From Nostoc sp. C052 (lineage in GTDB: Bacteria; Cyanobacteriota; Cyanobacteriia; Cyanobacteriales; Nostocaceae), in NCBI RefSeq assembly GCF_013393905.1, contig NZ_CP040272.1, forward strand, positions 5,452,001 to 5,516,000: a DNA stretch of 64,000 bases, in the 5' to 3' direction. Each line of letters opens with the position of its first letter. Within the stretch, counting starts at the first letter, position 1. The notes under the pieces are model-generated. The model did no database searches and was not told the origin of the DNA. It was given only the letters and a program-made list of their open reading frames with translations. The translations under genes were made by a program, and so were the position numbers. Below are positions 9,264 to 17,552 of this stretch, piece after piece.

Positions 9264-9518
9264 TTAAACCGATAAATCGCTACCAATTTCCAGCTTATTT
9301 TTGCTATCTTCCAACTGTTTCCAGAGTGCTGCAATTTTGTTGAATGCTTCTTCTGGAGATAGTTTTCCACCAGTTTCTAAACTAGTAATGTAACTAACTC
9401 TTTGAGAAAATTCTTGGAGGTTTGCATTAAATACTAAGTTATTTGGCTGAAATTTACCGTGGTAGCGATCGCGAGGATAGAGAAAACTATGTTTATCTTC
9501 ATAATTGGGCTGTGACAT
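9264..9518 (-). CDS. Small cyanobacterial protein, DUF7219-like
   Basis: An 84-residue soluble protein. The core FLYPRDRYHGKF, NLVFNANLQEFSQRV and LETGGKLSPEEAFNKI matches a conserved cyanobacterial small family that I recall as DUF7219. AGGAG lies about six bases before the ATG, supporting the start. It is about 100 bases upstream of the glycosyltransferase gene on the same strand, so the two may be cotranscribed. The function is unknown. Confidence 0.7.
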   Translation of the reverse strand: MSQPNYEDKHSFLYPRDRYHGKFQPNNLVFNANLQEFSQRVSYITSLETGGKLSPEEAFNKIAALWKQLEDSKNKLEIGSDLSV

Positions 9519-9717
9519 TAATTTACTCCTGATGAAAAACCTGAGTTGCTATTAGATAGTTGATTGCAGCGACCTGATATAATCCTATTTGGTAATACTG
9601 TTTCACAGAGATTGATATAATTACGGCTCTGGATATCATTGTTTTTTGAAGCTGGCAATTGAGGCGGGTACAGGTTGCTTGTATGATAAGAAGGATGACG
9701 AAGCGCGGAAAACTCAC

Positions 9718-10116
9718 CTATTCAGGACTGTAATCAGAGCAATTGAGTGCTTGTTTTGTTAGAGCAATAGCTGGCTGTACTGCACACTTTAGATAACGGT
9801 TGTTGTTAAAAAAATGGCAGTTTTCACAGGGATATTGCTGTAAATGTTTGATTCTTACTATTTCATCTTTCTCTTGTGCCGTATTATCTGGGGGATCTTC
9901 TAGTGCTTTGCAGAAAGATGAAACGAGATAAACGATCATTGCCCAAACAATCATGAAGGAAATATGAGCCAAAAACACTGCTACGAAGGGGATGTCTCCG
10001 TTCTGTGGTTTTGTATCATTCTGTGTGATCTTTGCCAAGTTAGCTTCAAGAAGAGTGGACTGGCTAACACTTTTTTGGGCAGATACATCAAGTCGGAAAA
10101 TTTCCGAAGTATGCAT
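9718..10116 (-). CDS. Membrane protein with C-terminal four-cysteine motif
   Basis: A protein of 132 residues. One hydrophobic segment lies at about 44-68 (FVAVFLAHISFMIVWAMIVY). The C-terminal 40 residues contain CENCHFFNNNRYLKCAVQP and later LNCSDY. This spacing of four cysteines (CxxC, x10, C, about 17, C) recurs in small cyanobacterial proteins and may bind a metal or form disulfides. The function is not known. It lies about 50 bases downstream of the TrkA-C-like gene and upstream of the DUF7219-like gene, all on the minus strand. Confidence 0.6.
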   Translation of the reverse strand: MHTSEIFRLDVSAQKSVSQSTLLEANLAKITQNDTKPQNGDIPFVAVFLAHISFMIVWAMIVYLVSSFCKALEDPPDNTAQEKDEIVRIKHLQQYPCENCHFFNNNRYLKCAVQPAIALTKQALNCSDYSPE

Positions 10117-10166
10117 ATTAAAAACCTTTTGTTAATCGAACTCATATTCAGTAAAATTCATCTAAA

Positions 10167-10463
10167 TTAAACAGATTCCAACAAACAATTGTTGAGAGAA
10201 TAGTAAACAGAATGAATTTTCTTGAGAGTTACTTTGAGAGCGGGAACCATCATGGAATGGGTTGCTATTGCTAAAACGTAGTCTCCAGCAAAAATAGTTG
10301 GATTCTCTGTTGCTGAGATTACTTGAATCTCTCTTAAAATCCCTACAAAAACGCATCGCTCAGGTAATTGGATTTCAGTTAAATAAAGACCGCAGTAGAT
10401 GCTATTATCTTCGATAAAAACACCAAGTAGGCTTGGATCTAAAACTTTTTTATTTTCTAGCAT
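10167..10463 (-). CDS. Small TrkA-C (RCK_C)-like protein downstream of kdp
   Basis: A protein of 98 residues if started at MLENKK (10463); an in-frame start at 10538 would add 25 residues of hydrophobic, AT-rich sequence with no clear ribosome site. The segment LPERCVFVGILREIQVISAT followed by IFAGDYVLAIATH is the pattern of a TrkA-C domain, the small ligand-binding domain that gates potassium and other ion transporters and in some families binds cyclic di-AMP. It lies about 350 bases downstream of kdpC on the same strand, where other cyanobacteria may carry kdpD. A role in K+ transport is inferred from domain and position only. Confidence 0.6.
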   Translation of the reverse strand: MLENKKVLDPSLLGVFIEDNSIYCGLYLTEIQLPERCVFVGILREIQVISATENPTIFAGDYVLAIATHSMMVPALKVTLKKIHSVYYSLNNCLLESV

Positions 10464-10736
10464 AAAACATTTTTTAACTCTAATAATATTGTCCAATATT
10501 TTAAATAAAAATATGTTTTTCTGTAGATATATTTTCAAGATATATAATATGTATTAAACAAATATTATTATGTTTATTTATTAGTTAATTAGGTCTATAT
10601 TTAGAGATATAGTTATGATATAAACTAAGAGCTTTTAGTTAAATAACGAACCGCAGAGGCGCAGAGAATACAGAGGAAGAGAGAAGGATTTTACCCTGCA
10701 ATGTTGATGTGGTGGACTGCTGTGGAACAGTCGTAA

Positions 10737-10757
10737 GGGCACAGCATTGCTGTGCCC
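10737..10757. repeat. 10-bp-arm hairpin downstream of kdpC
   Basis: GGGCACAGCA and its reverse complement flank one T. It lies about 50 bases past the kdpC stop codon, in a 345-base region (10464-10808) that otherwise holds a GCAGAGGCGCAGAG repeat motif and no gene. It may end the kdp transcript or be a mobile palindrome; no T run follows it in the kdp direction. Confidence 0.5.
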
Positions 10758-10808
10758 CTACCGCGTGCGTGGTCTATTTAACTGAAAATAGCTTTAAGTA
10801 ATCTGCGT

Positions 10809-11447
10809 TTATCCCTTAATCTGATCGAGAGCTAAATTCAGCTTTAAAACATTAACCCCAGGTTCGCCAAAGATGCCGAGAAAGCGGCCATCGGTATTTT
10901 GAGAAATCAAAGTTTCCAGTTGATTCGGTTGAACTCCCCGCGCCTTGGCTACTCGTGCAATTTGCGCGATCGCAGCTTCCGGGGTAATGTGGGGGTCAAG
11001 GCTGGAAGCAGAGGTGTAGACTAAATCGCCAGTGGGTTGCACACCTGCTTTTTTCAGACGATTCAAGTCACCTTCAATTTTTTTGCTGGGGTCGGGGTCA
11101 TCTTTACCTTTGATGCGTTCCAGCAATGCGGGATTACTGGGAGCCAAGTTACTAGCACCGGAAACCCCGGTTTTCAAAACTCCCCCATCATCCTTTTTGG
11201 GATCGGCTGTGCTGTAGCTGGTGGTGCTAGGACGGCTGTTAAAATAGCGATCGCTAGTAAAAGGTTGACCAATTAAGGCAGAACCCACAACTTGACCGGC
11301 GCTATTTTTTAGTAGACTACCATTTGCTTGAAACGGAAACACAATCTGCCCAATGGCAATCATCGCAAAAGGATAAATAATTGCTCCAATTACCCAGAGT
11401 ACCAAGGTAGAACGAATAGCTCTACTAGCTTCGCGTGCAAAACTCAT
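10809..11447 (-). CDS. kdpC: Potassium-transporting P-type ATPase subunit KdpC
   Basis: Single-span subunit that stabilises the KdpFABC high-affinity K+ pump. Started at MSFAREASRA the protein has 212 residues. A membrane helix lies at about 15-38, the hallmark VVGSALIGQPFTSDRYFNSRPS follows, and the C-terminal half has DPHITPEAAIAQIARVAKARG and then FLGIFGEPGVNVLKLNLALD. The ATG (11447) overlaps the kdpG stop as TAATG and has GGAG about nine bases upstream, so translation is probably coupled. An in-frame start 84 bases earlier lies inside kdpG and is unlikely. The insert between about 65 and 125 makes it longer than E. coli KdpC. Confidence 0.93.
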   Translation of the reverse strand: MSFAREASRAIRSTLVLWVIGAIIYPFAMIAIGQIVFPFQANGSLLKNSAGQVVGSALIGQPFTSDRYFNSRPSTTSYSTADPKKDDGGVLKTGVSGASNLAPSNPALLERIKGKDDPDPSKKIEGDLNRLKKAGVQPTGDLVYTSASSLDPHITPEAAIAQIARVAKARGVQPNQLETLISQNTDGRFLGIFGEPGVNVLKLNLALDQIKG

Positions 11448-11713
11448 TAGAATTTCTCCGGTACAAACATTACAAAGAATAAATAGATGGAAAGCCCTAG
11501 CGTCGTCAGTCCTAACAATCCCAATCCCCAAGATTGACTGCGGGAAAGTTCTTCACCAGTCGCGGCATAGACCATAGGCGCAACCACTAGGTTGAAACAC
11601 ATCGCCAGGAACAAATACAGTGGTAGCTTTTGTCTACGCCATTGATACCAGATTTCAGTTATTTCTTCTAATACTTGGGCAGCGATTGCGCGGCGGAGAT
11701 GAACAGGTTTCAT
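11447..11713 (-). CDS. kdpG: KdpG-type small Kdp subunit with KdpF-like C-terminus
   Basis: A protein of 88 residues with two hydrophobic helices, about 30-50 and 63-83. Its position between kdpB and kdpC matches the cyanobacterial gene named kdpG. The C-terminal helix ending FFVMFVPEKF resembles the tiny KdpF subunit, so this protein may replace KdpF with an added cytoplasmic N-terminus and an extra helix. The gap to kdpB is six bases and the stop overlaps the kdpC start, so it is part of one operon. The assignment rests on position and the KdpF-like tail. Confidence 0.75.
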   Translation of the reverse strand: MKPVHLRRAIAAQVLEEITEIWYQWRRQKLPLYLFLAMCFNLVVAPMVYAATGEELSRSQSWGLGLLGLTTLGLSIYLFFVMFVPEKF

Positions 11714-11719
11714 AGTAAA

Positions 11720-13861
11720 TTAAGACAAAGGTAGGATAATATCTATCAGTTTGATGGCAATGAAGGGAGCAATGATGCCGCCAAGGCCATATATCAAGAT
11801 GTTGCGACGTAGCAGTTGATCTGCTGTTAAAGGTAAGAACTTCACCCCTTTGAGTGCTAGCGGAATTAATGCGGGAATAATCAGGGCGTTGTAAATCAGC
11901 GCCGAGATAATCGCAGATTGGGCACTCTTTAATCCCATAATATTCAGTGCGCCGATGCCAGCCGCAGCAAAGATTGTGGGAATGATGGCAAAATACTTGG
12001 CAATGTCGTTAGCGATGGAGAATGTTGTCAATGCGCCACGAGTAATTAGCAACTGTTTACCTATGGTTACTAAGTCAATTAACTTCGTGGGGTCAGAGTC
12101 TAAGTCCACCATGTTAGCAGCTTCTTTAGCAGCTTGCGTCCCAGAGTTCATTGCCACACCCACGTTTGCTTGAGCGAGGGCAGGCGCATCATTAGTACCA
12201 TCTCCAGTCATTGCTACCAGCTTACCCTGAGATTGTTCCGAGCGAATCACCTCAATTTTGTCTTCTGGAGTCGCTTCAGCAATGAAATCATCCACCCCAG
12301 CCTCTTCGGCAATTACCGAAGCCGTAATTCGGTTGTCACCTGTCAGCATAACGGTGCGAACACCCATACGGCGGAGTTGGTCAAACCGTTCCCGCAGTCC
12401 AGGTTTGACAATATCTTTAAGGTAGATAACCCCATAAATATCGTCATTTTGGCAGACAGCTAAGGGTGTACCTCCTAACCGGGAAACTCGCTCATAAGCT
12501 GCATCTATATCATCAGGAACCTGGCCGCCACGAGAACGGACAAACCCCTTAATGGCATCTACCGCCCCTTTCCGAATTTGTCTGCCATCAGGTAAATTCG
12601 TACCACTCATCCGGGTTTTTGCAGAAAATTCCACACCTTCGGCTTTATCGATATTGAAATCTACCCCAGCCTGGGACTTTTCTGCTAGTATCACAATTGA
12701 TTTGCCTTCTGGCGTTTCGTCAAACAAGCTAGCAGCTAGGGAGACTCGCGCCACGTCTATTAGTGAGTGGTTATTTAGAGGAATAAACTCGTCAGCCATC
12801 CGATTACCCAGTGTGATAGTGCCTGTCTTATCTAGCACTAAGGTGTTAATGTCACCGCAGGCTTCTACCGCTCTACCAGAGGTCGCAATAACATTAAATT
12901 GGGCAACTCTGTCCATCCCCGCAATCCCGATCGCACTGAGCAAACCACCGATCGTTGTGGGAATCAAAGCTACCAGTAGGGAGATGAGAATGGCAACGCT
13001 AGCACCTGTACGCAAACTGTTTCCCGCCTCAGGACCAAAGGCTGTGCTGATAAAGGTGGCAATATAGCCCACGTAGGGGGGAATGGTTGACACTACAATC
13101 AAGAACACCTGTGTTAGTACTGCTAGCAATACCGTCAAGGCAATTTCGTTGGGTGTCTTGGTGCGTTGTGCCCCTTCTACCAAAGCAATCATCCGATCGA
13201 TAAAGCCTTGACCAGGATCGGCACTAATGCGAATCGTCAACTCGTCGGAAAGTAAGCGTGTACCTCCTGTCACCGAACTGGCAATATCTGTACCTGGTTG
13301 CTTTAGTACAGGGGCAGATTCCCCAGTAATAGCCGACTCATCCACTGAACCAATACCTTTAATGACATCCCCATCGGCGGGAATCATGTTATTTGCCACC
13401 ACCTGAACTATATCGCCCCGTCGCAGTTCCGTAGAACTGACTTTTACTATGGAACCATCAGGGAGGATTTTGTTAGCGATCGTGTCCGATCGCGTCGATC
13501 GCAGTGAATCAGCCTGTGCTTTACCGCGTCCTTCCGCCACGGCTTCAGCAAAGTTTGCAAAAAGGAGTGTGAAAAAGAGAATGAAGGTAATCAACCCATT
13601 TAAGAGGCGTTGTTGGTTGATATCTGCCTGAATTGTGCCAAATAGATTTGGGTTAAGGGTGACAAGAAAGGTGACAATTGTCCCTACCCAAACAACAAAC
13701 ATAACTGGGTTTCTGACAGTAATTCGAGGATCGAGCTTGATAAATGACTCACGAACTGCTCTTTGGTAAAGTCCCTGTAAATCAGCTTTGGGAGTATGCT
13801 TGCGCGAGTCACGAGTTCCAGATGGAATCCGGGATGAAGGAGAATCAGTAGTAGTTGGCAT
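11720..13861 (-). CDS. kdpB: Potassium-transporting P-type ATPase subunit KdpB
   Basis: Catalytic ATP-hydrolysing subunit of the KdpFABC pump, 713 residues. The actuator TGES is at 179-182, the phosphorylated Asp344 lies in DKTGTITLGN, and the hinge motif TGDGTNDAP is at 552-560. The hydrophobic segments have the usual P1A ATPase order: two before the actuator domain, two around 240-310 with PTTIGGLL, and three at the C-terminus. The N-terminal 30 residues are Ser/Thr/Pro-rich. It follows kdpA after a 152-base gap that contains a G-rich/C-rich hairpin repeat, and precedes kdpG by six bases. Confidence 0.95.
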   Translation of the reverse strand: MPTTTDSPSSRIPSGTRDSRKHTPKADLQGLYQRAVRESFIKLDPRITVRNPVMFVVWVGTIVTFLVTLNPNLFGTIQADINQQRLLNGLITFILFFTLLFANFAEAVAEGRGKAQADSLRSTRSDTIANKILPDGSIVKVSSTELRRGDIVQVVANNMIPADGDVIKGIGSVDESAITGESAPVLKQPGTDIASSVTGGTRLLSDELTIRISADPGQGFIDRMIALVEGAQRTKTPNEIALTVLLAVLTQVFLIVVSTIPPYVGYIATFISTAFGPEAGNSLRTGASVAILISLLVALIPTTIGGLLSAIGIAGMDRVAQFNVIATSGRAVEACGDINTLVLDKTGTITLGNRMADEFIPLNNHSLIDVARVSLAASLFDETPEGKSIVILAEKSQAGVDFNIDKAEGVEFSAKTRMSGTNLPDGRQIRKGAVDAIKGFVRSRGGQVPDDIDAAYERVSRLGGTPLAVCQNDDIYGVIYLKDIVKPGLRERFDQLRRMGVRTVMLTGDNRITASVIAEEAGVDDFIAEATPEDKIEVIRSEQSQGKLVAMTGDGTNDAPALAQANVGVAMNSGTQAAKEAANMVDLDSDPTKLIDLVTIGKQLLITRGALTTFSIANDIAKYFAIIPTIFAAAGIGALNIMGLKSAQSAIISALIYNALIIPALIPLALKGVKFLPLTADQLLRRNILIYGLGGIIAPFIAIKLIDIILPLS

Positions 13862-13876
13862 AGATTAAATTTTAGG

Positions 13877-14013
13877 GATTGGGAATTGGGGATTAGGGAT
13901 TGGGGATTTGGGATGGAGAAGAGGCAGAGGGGCGGGGTGCTGGGGACAGGGGGAAAATTCTTCTCCCTAGCTCCCTGCTCCCTTGCTTTTTCATCTCCCT
14001 CATCCCCCATTCT
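13877..14013. repeat. G-rich/C-rich hairpin repeat between kdpA and kdpB
   Basis: A run of GGGATT/GGGGATT-like heptamers and GAGGCAGAGGGGCGGGG is followed by AAAATTCTTCTCCC and then a C-rich mirror half. The same architecture occurs at 49422-49525, 52589-52655, 54842-54920 and inside the PP2C gene at 53035-53131. Here it separates kdpA from kdpB within the operon, so it might attenuate kdpB expression. Confidence 0.7.
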
Positions 14014-15759
14014 CTACCCGATACCTTTGCCGATAAAAAAGGCTTCACCGATGGGCCCCAATGCCAGCACTGGGAAGAATGTGAGTGCGCCCAAGATTAA
14101 AATTACGCCTGCGGTGACGCCTGTAAATAGTCCGGTGTCGGTTCGCAATGTACCGGTTGTGTAGGGAACAGCTTGCTTGCGGGACATGCTATCCGCTAGC
14201 AGCAGTAGACCGATGATTGGTACATAGCGTCCGGCTAAGAGGCTGAAGCAGGTGCTTAGGTTCCACCAGAGGGCGGTTACGGTAGTTTTTGTACCAGTTG
14301 CGATCGCCAAGGGAGAGGGTTGTGAATCGCCTAAACCTTCAAACCCAGAACCGTTGTTAGCCGCAGCTGAGGCATATTCATAGATAACTTGAGAAAAGCC
14401 ATGAAAGCCAGGATTACTAATCCCTGCCAATTGGTCAGGAAAAGCTAAGGCGATTCCCCCTGGAATCAAAATGGCGATAGGATGAACTAGCAAAATCAAG
14501 AAGCTAGCCAGGACGACTTCACGCTTTTCAATCTTGCGTCCCAGAAATTCTGGGGTGCGTCCCACCATCAAACCTGTGACGAATACCGCTAAGATGCTAT
14601 AGGCAAACAGGTAAGCTGTTCCTGTACCCTGTCCACCCCACATAATTTGCAGAAACATATTCGAGAGAAATATAAAACCGCCTGCGGGCATGAAGGAGTC
14701 GTGGAAACTGTTGACAGCACCGCACATAGTACCAGTTGTACTTACCGCAAACAGCACGGATTCTGCCCAACCAAAGCGGACTTCTTTACCCTCTAGGTTC
14801 GGTTGCTGACTGCCCAAAAGCGTATTTACAGCCGGATTACCGTTATATTCTCCAATGGCGGTGACAATCAGAAATCCGATAAAAATTATACCCACCATCC
14901 CGTAGAGTAACCAGGCTTGTTTGGTGTTATTTGCAAACAACCCATAAGTATAAATTAGGGATGTGGGAATCGAAAGCATGGCCACAATCTGAATTAAATT
15001 AGAAAATCCGTTGGGATTTTCAAAAGGGTGTGCCGAGTTGATGGCAAAAAAGCCGCCGCCATTCTCGCCTAGCTGTTTGATAATCTCAAAGTGGGCAACT
15101 GGGCCAAGAGCGATCGCCTGACTGATATTAGGATCTTCTAAGGTCGGAAATACTGCTGGCCCAGCTAAGGTTTCTGGCACACCAAGGGCAATAAAGATGA
15201 TGCCGCCGACAATACTAATCGGCAGCAAAATTCGGGTAATCGAGCGAATTAGGTCTACATAAAAGTTACCCAAAGGTCTACCCGTCAACCCTCGAATAAA
15301 GGCGATCGCGACTGCAATACCTGTTGCCGCTGAGGTGAACATGTGGTAGCCCAGCCCCAACATTTGACTACCGTAGCTCAAGTAGGTTTCACCAGAATAA
15401 TGCTGCTGGTTGGTATTAGTAATAAAGGAAATAGTGGTATGTACTATGGTGTCCCAAGTTGGGGCATCTATCTTGGTTGGGTTAAGCGGTAGCCATCCCT
15501 GATTGGCTATGAGGAAGAAAATCAGCAACCCCATGACTACATTGCTGTACAGGATTGCTCGCGCATACTGCCAACCCGTCATATTTTCTTGAGTTGGAAC
15601 GCCAACCAAAGAGTAAAGCACTCGCTCAACCGGATTCAAAATCACGTCGAGAAAAGTTCTTTGCTCTAGGAATACACGCGCTATATATCTCCCAAAGAAG
15701 GGAGTAATCGCTACTATAATTAGTAGCGTTAATGCAATTTGAATCCATCCTTGTAACAT
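14014..15759 (-). CDS. kdpA: Potassium-transporting ATPase K+-binding subunit KdpA
   Basis: Channel-like K+-binding subunit of the Kdp pump, 581 residues, strongly hydrophobic with about ten membrane segments. Family signatures are visible: FGRYIARVF near the start, NTNQQHYSGETYLSYGSQM for the first selectivity loop, GENGGGFFAINSAHPFENPN, TTGTMCGAVNSFHDS and ANNGSGFEGLGD. These are the repeated selectivity-filter loops of the K+ transporter superfamily. First gene of the kdp operon; about 450 non-coding bases lie upstream. No kdpD or kdpE gene is found in the window. Confidence 0.95.
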   Translation of the reverse strand: MLQGWIQIALTLLIIVAITPFFGRYIARVFLEQRTFLDVILNPVERVLYSLVGVPTQENMTGWQYARAILYSNVVMGLLIFFLIANQGWLPLNPTKIDAPTWDTIVHTTISFITNTNQQHYSGETYLSYGSQMLGLGYHMFTSAATGIAVAIAFIRGLTGRPLGNFYVDLIRSITRILLPISIVGGIIFIALGVPETLAGPAVFPTLEDPNISQAIALGPVAHFEIIKQLGENGGGFFAINSAHPFENPNGFSNLIQIVAMLSIPTSLIYTYGLFANNTKQAWLLYGMVGIIFIGFLIVTAIGEYNGNPAVNTLLGSQQPNLEGKEVRFGWAESVLFAVSTTGTMCGAVNSFHDSFMPAGGFIFLSNMFLQIMWGGQGTGTAYLFAYSILAVFVTGLMVGRTPEFLGRKIEKREVVLASFLILLVHPIAILIPGGIALAFPDQLAGISNPGFHGFSQVIYEYASAAANNGSGFEGLGDSQPSPLAIATGTKTTVTALWWNLSTCFSLLAGRYVPIIGLLLLADSMSRKQAVPYTTGTLRTDTGLFTGVTAGVILILGALTFFPVLALGPIGEAFFIGKGIG

Positions 15760-16205
15760 GAGTTAGTTCAACTCCGACATGAGTAAAGTTGAGATGGTTA
15801 TTAGATATTTTTCTTTCATGATTCACAAAAATAAATGAAGTATATTAACATGTTAGATGCCAAAACCTTGAGCCAAATTTATCTGAATAATTGCCGAATA
15901 AGTACTCAGTATCGGTGTTAATCGTGCAAATTTCTCCTATCTTCAAAGCACTACTCATCATCTATTGATGTGCTTTTGATATCAATGATGGAACTTTTTT
16001 TGTCAGAAAACAAGGTATAACTTAATATTTAAACTAAGATATATGAGTTAGGTAGCTCTTGTATATCGAGGTATATAGATTATTTAGTTGAATATATATC
16101 TGCAAGTATAGAAATCTAATCAGATAGTAAATAAACAGTTATTTGGCGAAAAAGTCAACTGATTATTTGAATATTGCTTAGATTTAATTAAGACTTACGC
16201 ACACT
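15760..16205. other. Upstream region of the kdp operon, no gene seen
   Basis: A 446-base AT-rich stretch that must hold the kdp promoter. I find no reading frame of note, no clear hairpin with T run and nothing resembling a c-di-AMP (ydaO-type) riboswitch. A GGAG lies about 13 bases before the kdpA ATG. ACTACTCATCATCTATTGATG followed by TTGATATCAATGATG contains short inverted repeats near 15950-15985 that could be an operator. Confidence 0.4.
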
Positions 16206-17231
16206 CTACGAATTCTCATCGCTCTTTGCTAAATTCTGACTCCTGAGTTCTGAATTCTTCTCATAAACTTCAGGGTTGACACAATTAGCCAAGCGATCGC
16301 CCCTCAATCCCGCGATTAAATTAGCGATCGCCATTGTTGCCATTTTTGAGCGCGTTTGACGGCTGGCACTGCCAATATGAGGTGCAATAATTAGATTATC
16401 TAAGGTTAACAATAGGCTATCGCTGGGAATCGGTTCGGGTTCGGTGACATCTACAGCCGCAGCAGCAATTTGACCACTGGCAAGGGTACGATACAGAGAA
16501 TTTGGATCTACAATCGTTCCCCGCGCCGTGTTAATTAAAATAGCCGATCGCTTCATCATTTCAAATTGGCGATCGCTAATTAAATGATAAGTATCATCAT
16601 TCGATGGTGTATGCAGTGTCACAAAATCAGATTCTTGCAGTAAGTGTTCTAACGTAGCAAACTCCACACCTAAAGATTGTTCTAATTCTGGGCTGCATCG
16701 TTGCCTACTCGTATACAAAATACGCATTTCAAACCCTTTGGCACGACGCGCAACTGCTTGTCCAATTCGCCCAAAACCAACAATTCCCAAGGTTGCACCC
16801 GTAACATTTGGCCCCAATAACAAATCTGGTTCCCAAGTCTGCCACAAACCTGCACGGGTAAACCGATCTGCCTCCACTACTCGCCGTGCAGCTGCCATTA
16901 GTAATGCCCAGGCAAAATCTGCGGTAGCATCGGTTAACACCCCAGGAGTATTACCGACGGGAATTTGCCGTGCCGTCGCGGCGGCAATGTCAATGTTATC
17001 GTAACCCACCGCCATTTGACTGATGACTTTGAGTTTTCCAGACTTGATGAGTTGCCGATCGATTGGGTCAGTCAGCAGACATAGCAATCCATCTATTTCC
17101 TTCACCTTTTCTAGTAAAATTTCGTAGGGAGGGGGTTGACGTTCTGGCCAAACTTCGACAATGGCAAGCGATCGCAGTTGCTCTAATTCGATGGGTAGAC
17201 GACGAGTAACGAAGACTTTAGCCTGAAGCAT
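16206..17231 (-). CDS. D-2-hydroxyacid dehydrogenase (glyoxylate/hydroxypyruvate reductase-like)
   Basis: NAD(P)-dependent D-2-hydroxyacid dehydrogenase of 341 residues when started at MLQAKVFVTRRLP (17231); an in-frame start 126 bases earlier would add an unconserved extension. The Rossmann motif GIVGFGRIG is at 149-157. The catalytic triad is Arg237 (NTARGTIVD), Glu266 (VTEPEP) and His285 (APHIGSA). QMAVGYDNIDI and GVLTDATADFAW match the glyoxylate reductase (GyaR/GRHPR) branch. The last 18 or so residues (EKNSELRSQN...) are encoded by the TTCTGACTCCTGAGTTCTGA intergenic repeat motif and are probably not part of the ancestral protein. The substrate is inferred from family. Confidence 0.88.
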   Translation of the reverse strand: MLQAKVFVTRRLPIELEQLRSLAIVEVWPERQPPPYEILLEKVKEIDGLLCLLTDPIDRQLIKSGKLKVISQMAVGYDNIDIAAATARQIPVGNTPGVLTDATADFAWALLMAAARRVVEADRFTRAGLWQTWEPDLLLGPNVTGATLGIVGFGRIGQAVARRAKGFEMRILYTSRQRCSPELEQSLGVEFATLEHLLQESDFVTLHTPSNDDTYHLISDRQFEMMKRSAILINTARGTIVDPNSLYRTLASGQIAAAAVDVTEPEPIPSDSLLLTLDNLIIAPHIGSASRQTRSKMATMAIANLIAGLRGDRLANCVNPEVYEKNSELRSQNLAKSDENS

Positions 17232-17345
17232 AGTTTTGAAATAATTTTTGGATAAAGGGACGCTTCTTGCATCAGTTCTCCTTAAAATATCATGGCGTAA
17301 ATTCAAAACCTGATAAAGTTGATTTTTGTTATGTGAAAATGAGCC

Positions 17346-17552
17346 GTGATGTTCCAATCAACCAGTAGAGAGTTTACAGACACTCATCACAAGCCGTTGG
17401 AATTCAAAAGCTTGTCGCGTAGTTTCTGTAATGGGCCATATTTTAGAGACTTCCGCAGAATGTTTTTGGAAATGATGGCTTTAGACCAGATACATCTTTT
17501 TGAATCCAGACAGGAGGCTTTTAGTGATGATACGTATTCCGATAGTGATTGA
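17346..17552 (+). pseudogene. Remnant of an Eco57I/BsuBI-type DNA adenine methyltransferase
   Basis: The reading frame from 17349 encodes SRSFCNGPYFRDFRRMFLEM and then LDQIHLFESRQEAFSDD. This is the conserved block following the catalytic domain in Eco57I/BsuBI-type adenine methyltransferases, where it normally continues into a VLQENII-like strand. Here it breaks off into an unrelated TYSDSD tail and a stop. The catalytic NPPY domain and everything C-terminal are missing. It overlaps the start of the endonuclease fragment in another frame, which suggests that a deletion joined the middle of a methylase gene to the middle of its endonuclease gene. The family match is from memory of the motif. 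Confidence 0.65.
17512..17517 (+). promoter_or_regulatory. Shine-Dalgarno-like AGGAGG before the endonuclease fragment
   Basis: A perfect AGGAGG lies nine bases before ATG 17527. It is also part of the methylase remnant's own codons for the SRQEAF segment, so it may be a fortuitous ribosome site that now allows the endonuclease fragment to be translated on its own. Confidence 0.55.

Noticed and set aside
9523..9717. Open frame of 64 codons between two small genes
   Set aside because: No start signal, hydrophobic composition typical of AT-rich non-coding DNA, no family match.
12552..13067. Plus-strand open frame of 171 codons
   Set aside because: Lies wholly antisense to kdpB, whose motifs are all intact; a shadow frame.
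15760..16205. Possible c-di-AMP riboswitch upstream of kdpA
   Set aside because: The region is AT-rich and lacks the conserved GC-rich stems and motifs of the ydaO class.
17346..17552. Reading 17346-17552 as a functional small gene
   Set aside because: Its content matches an internal block of a methyltransferase, and it ends abruptly at the fusion with the endonuclease fragment.
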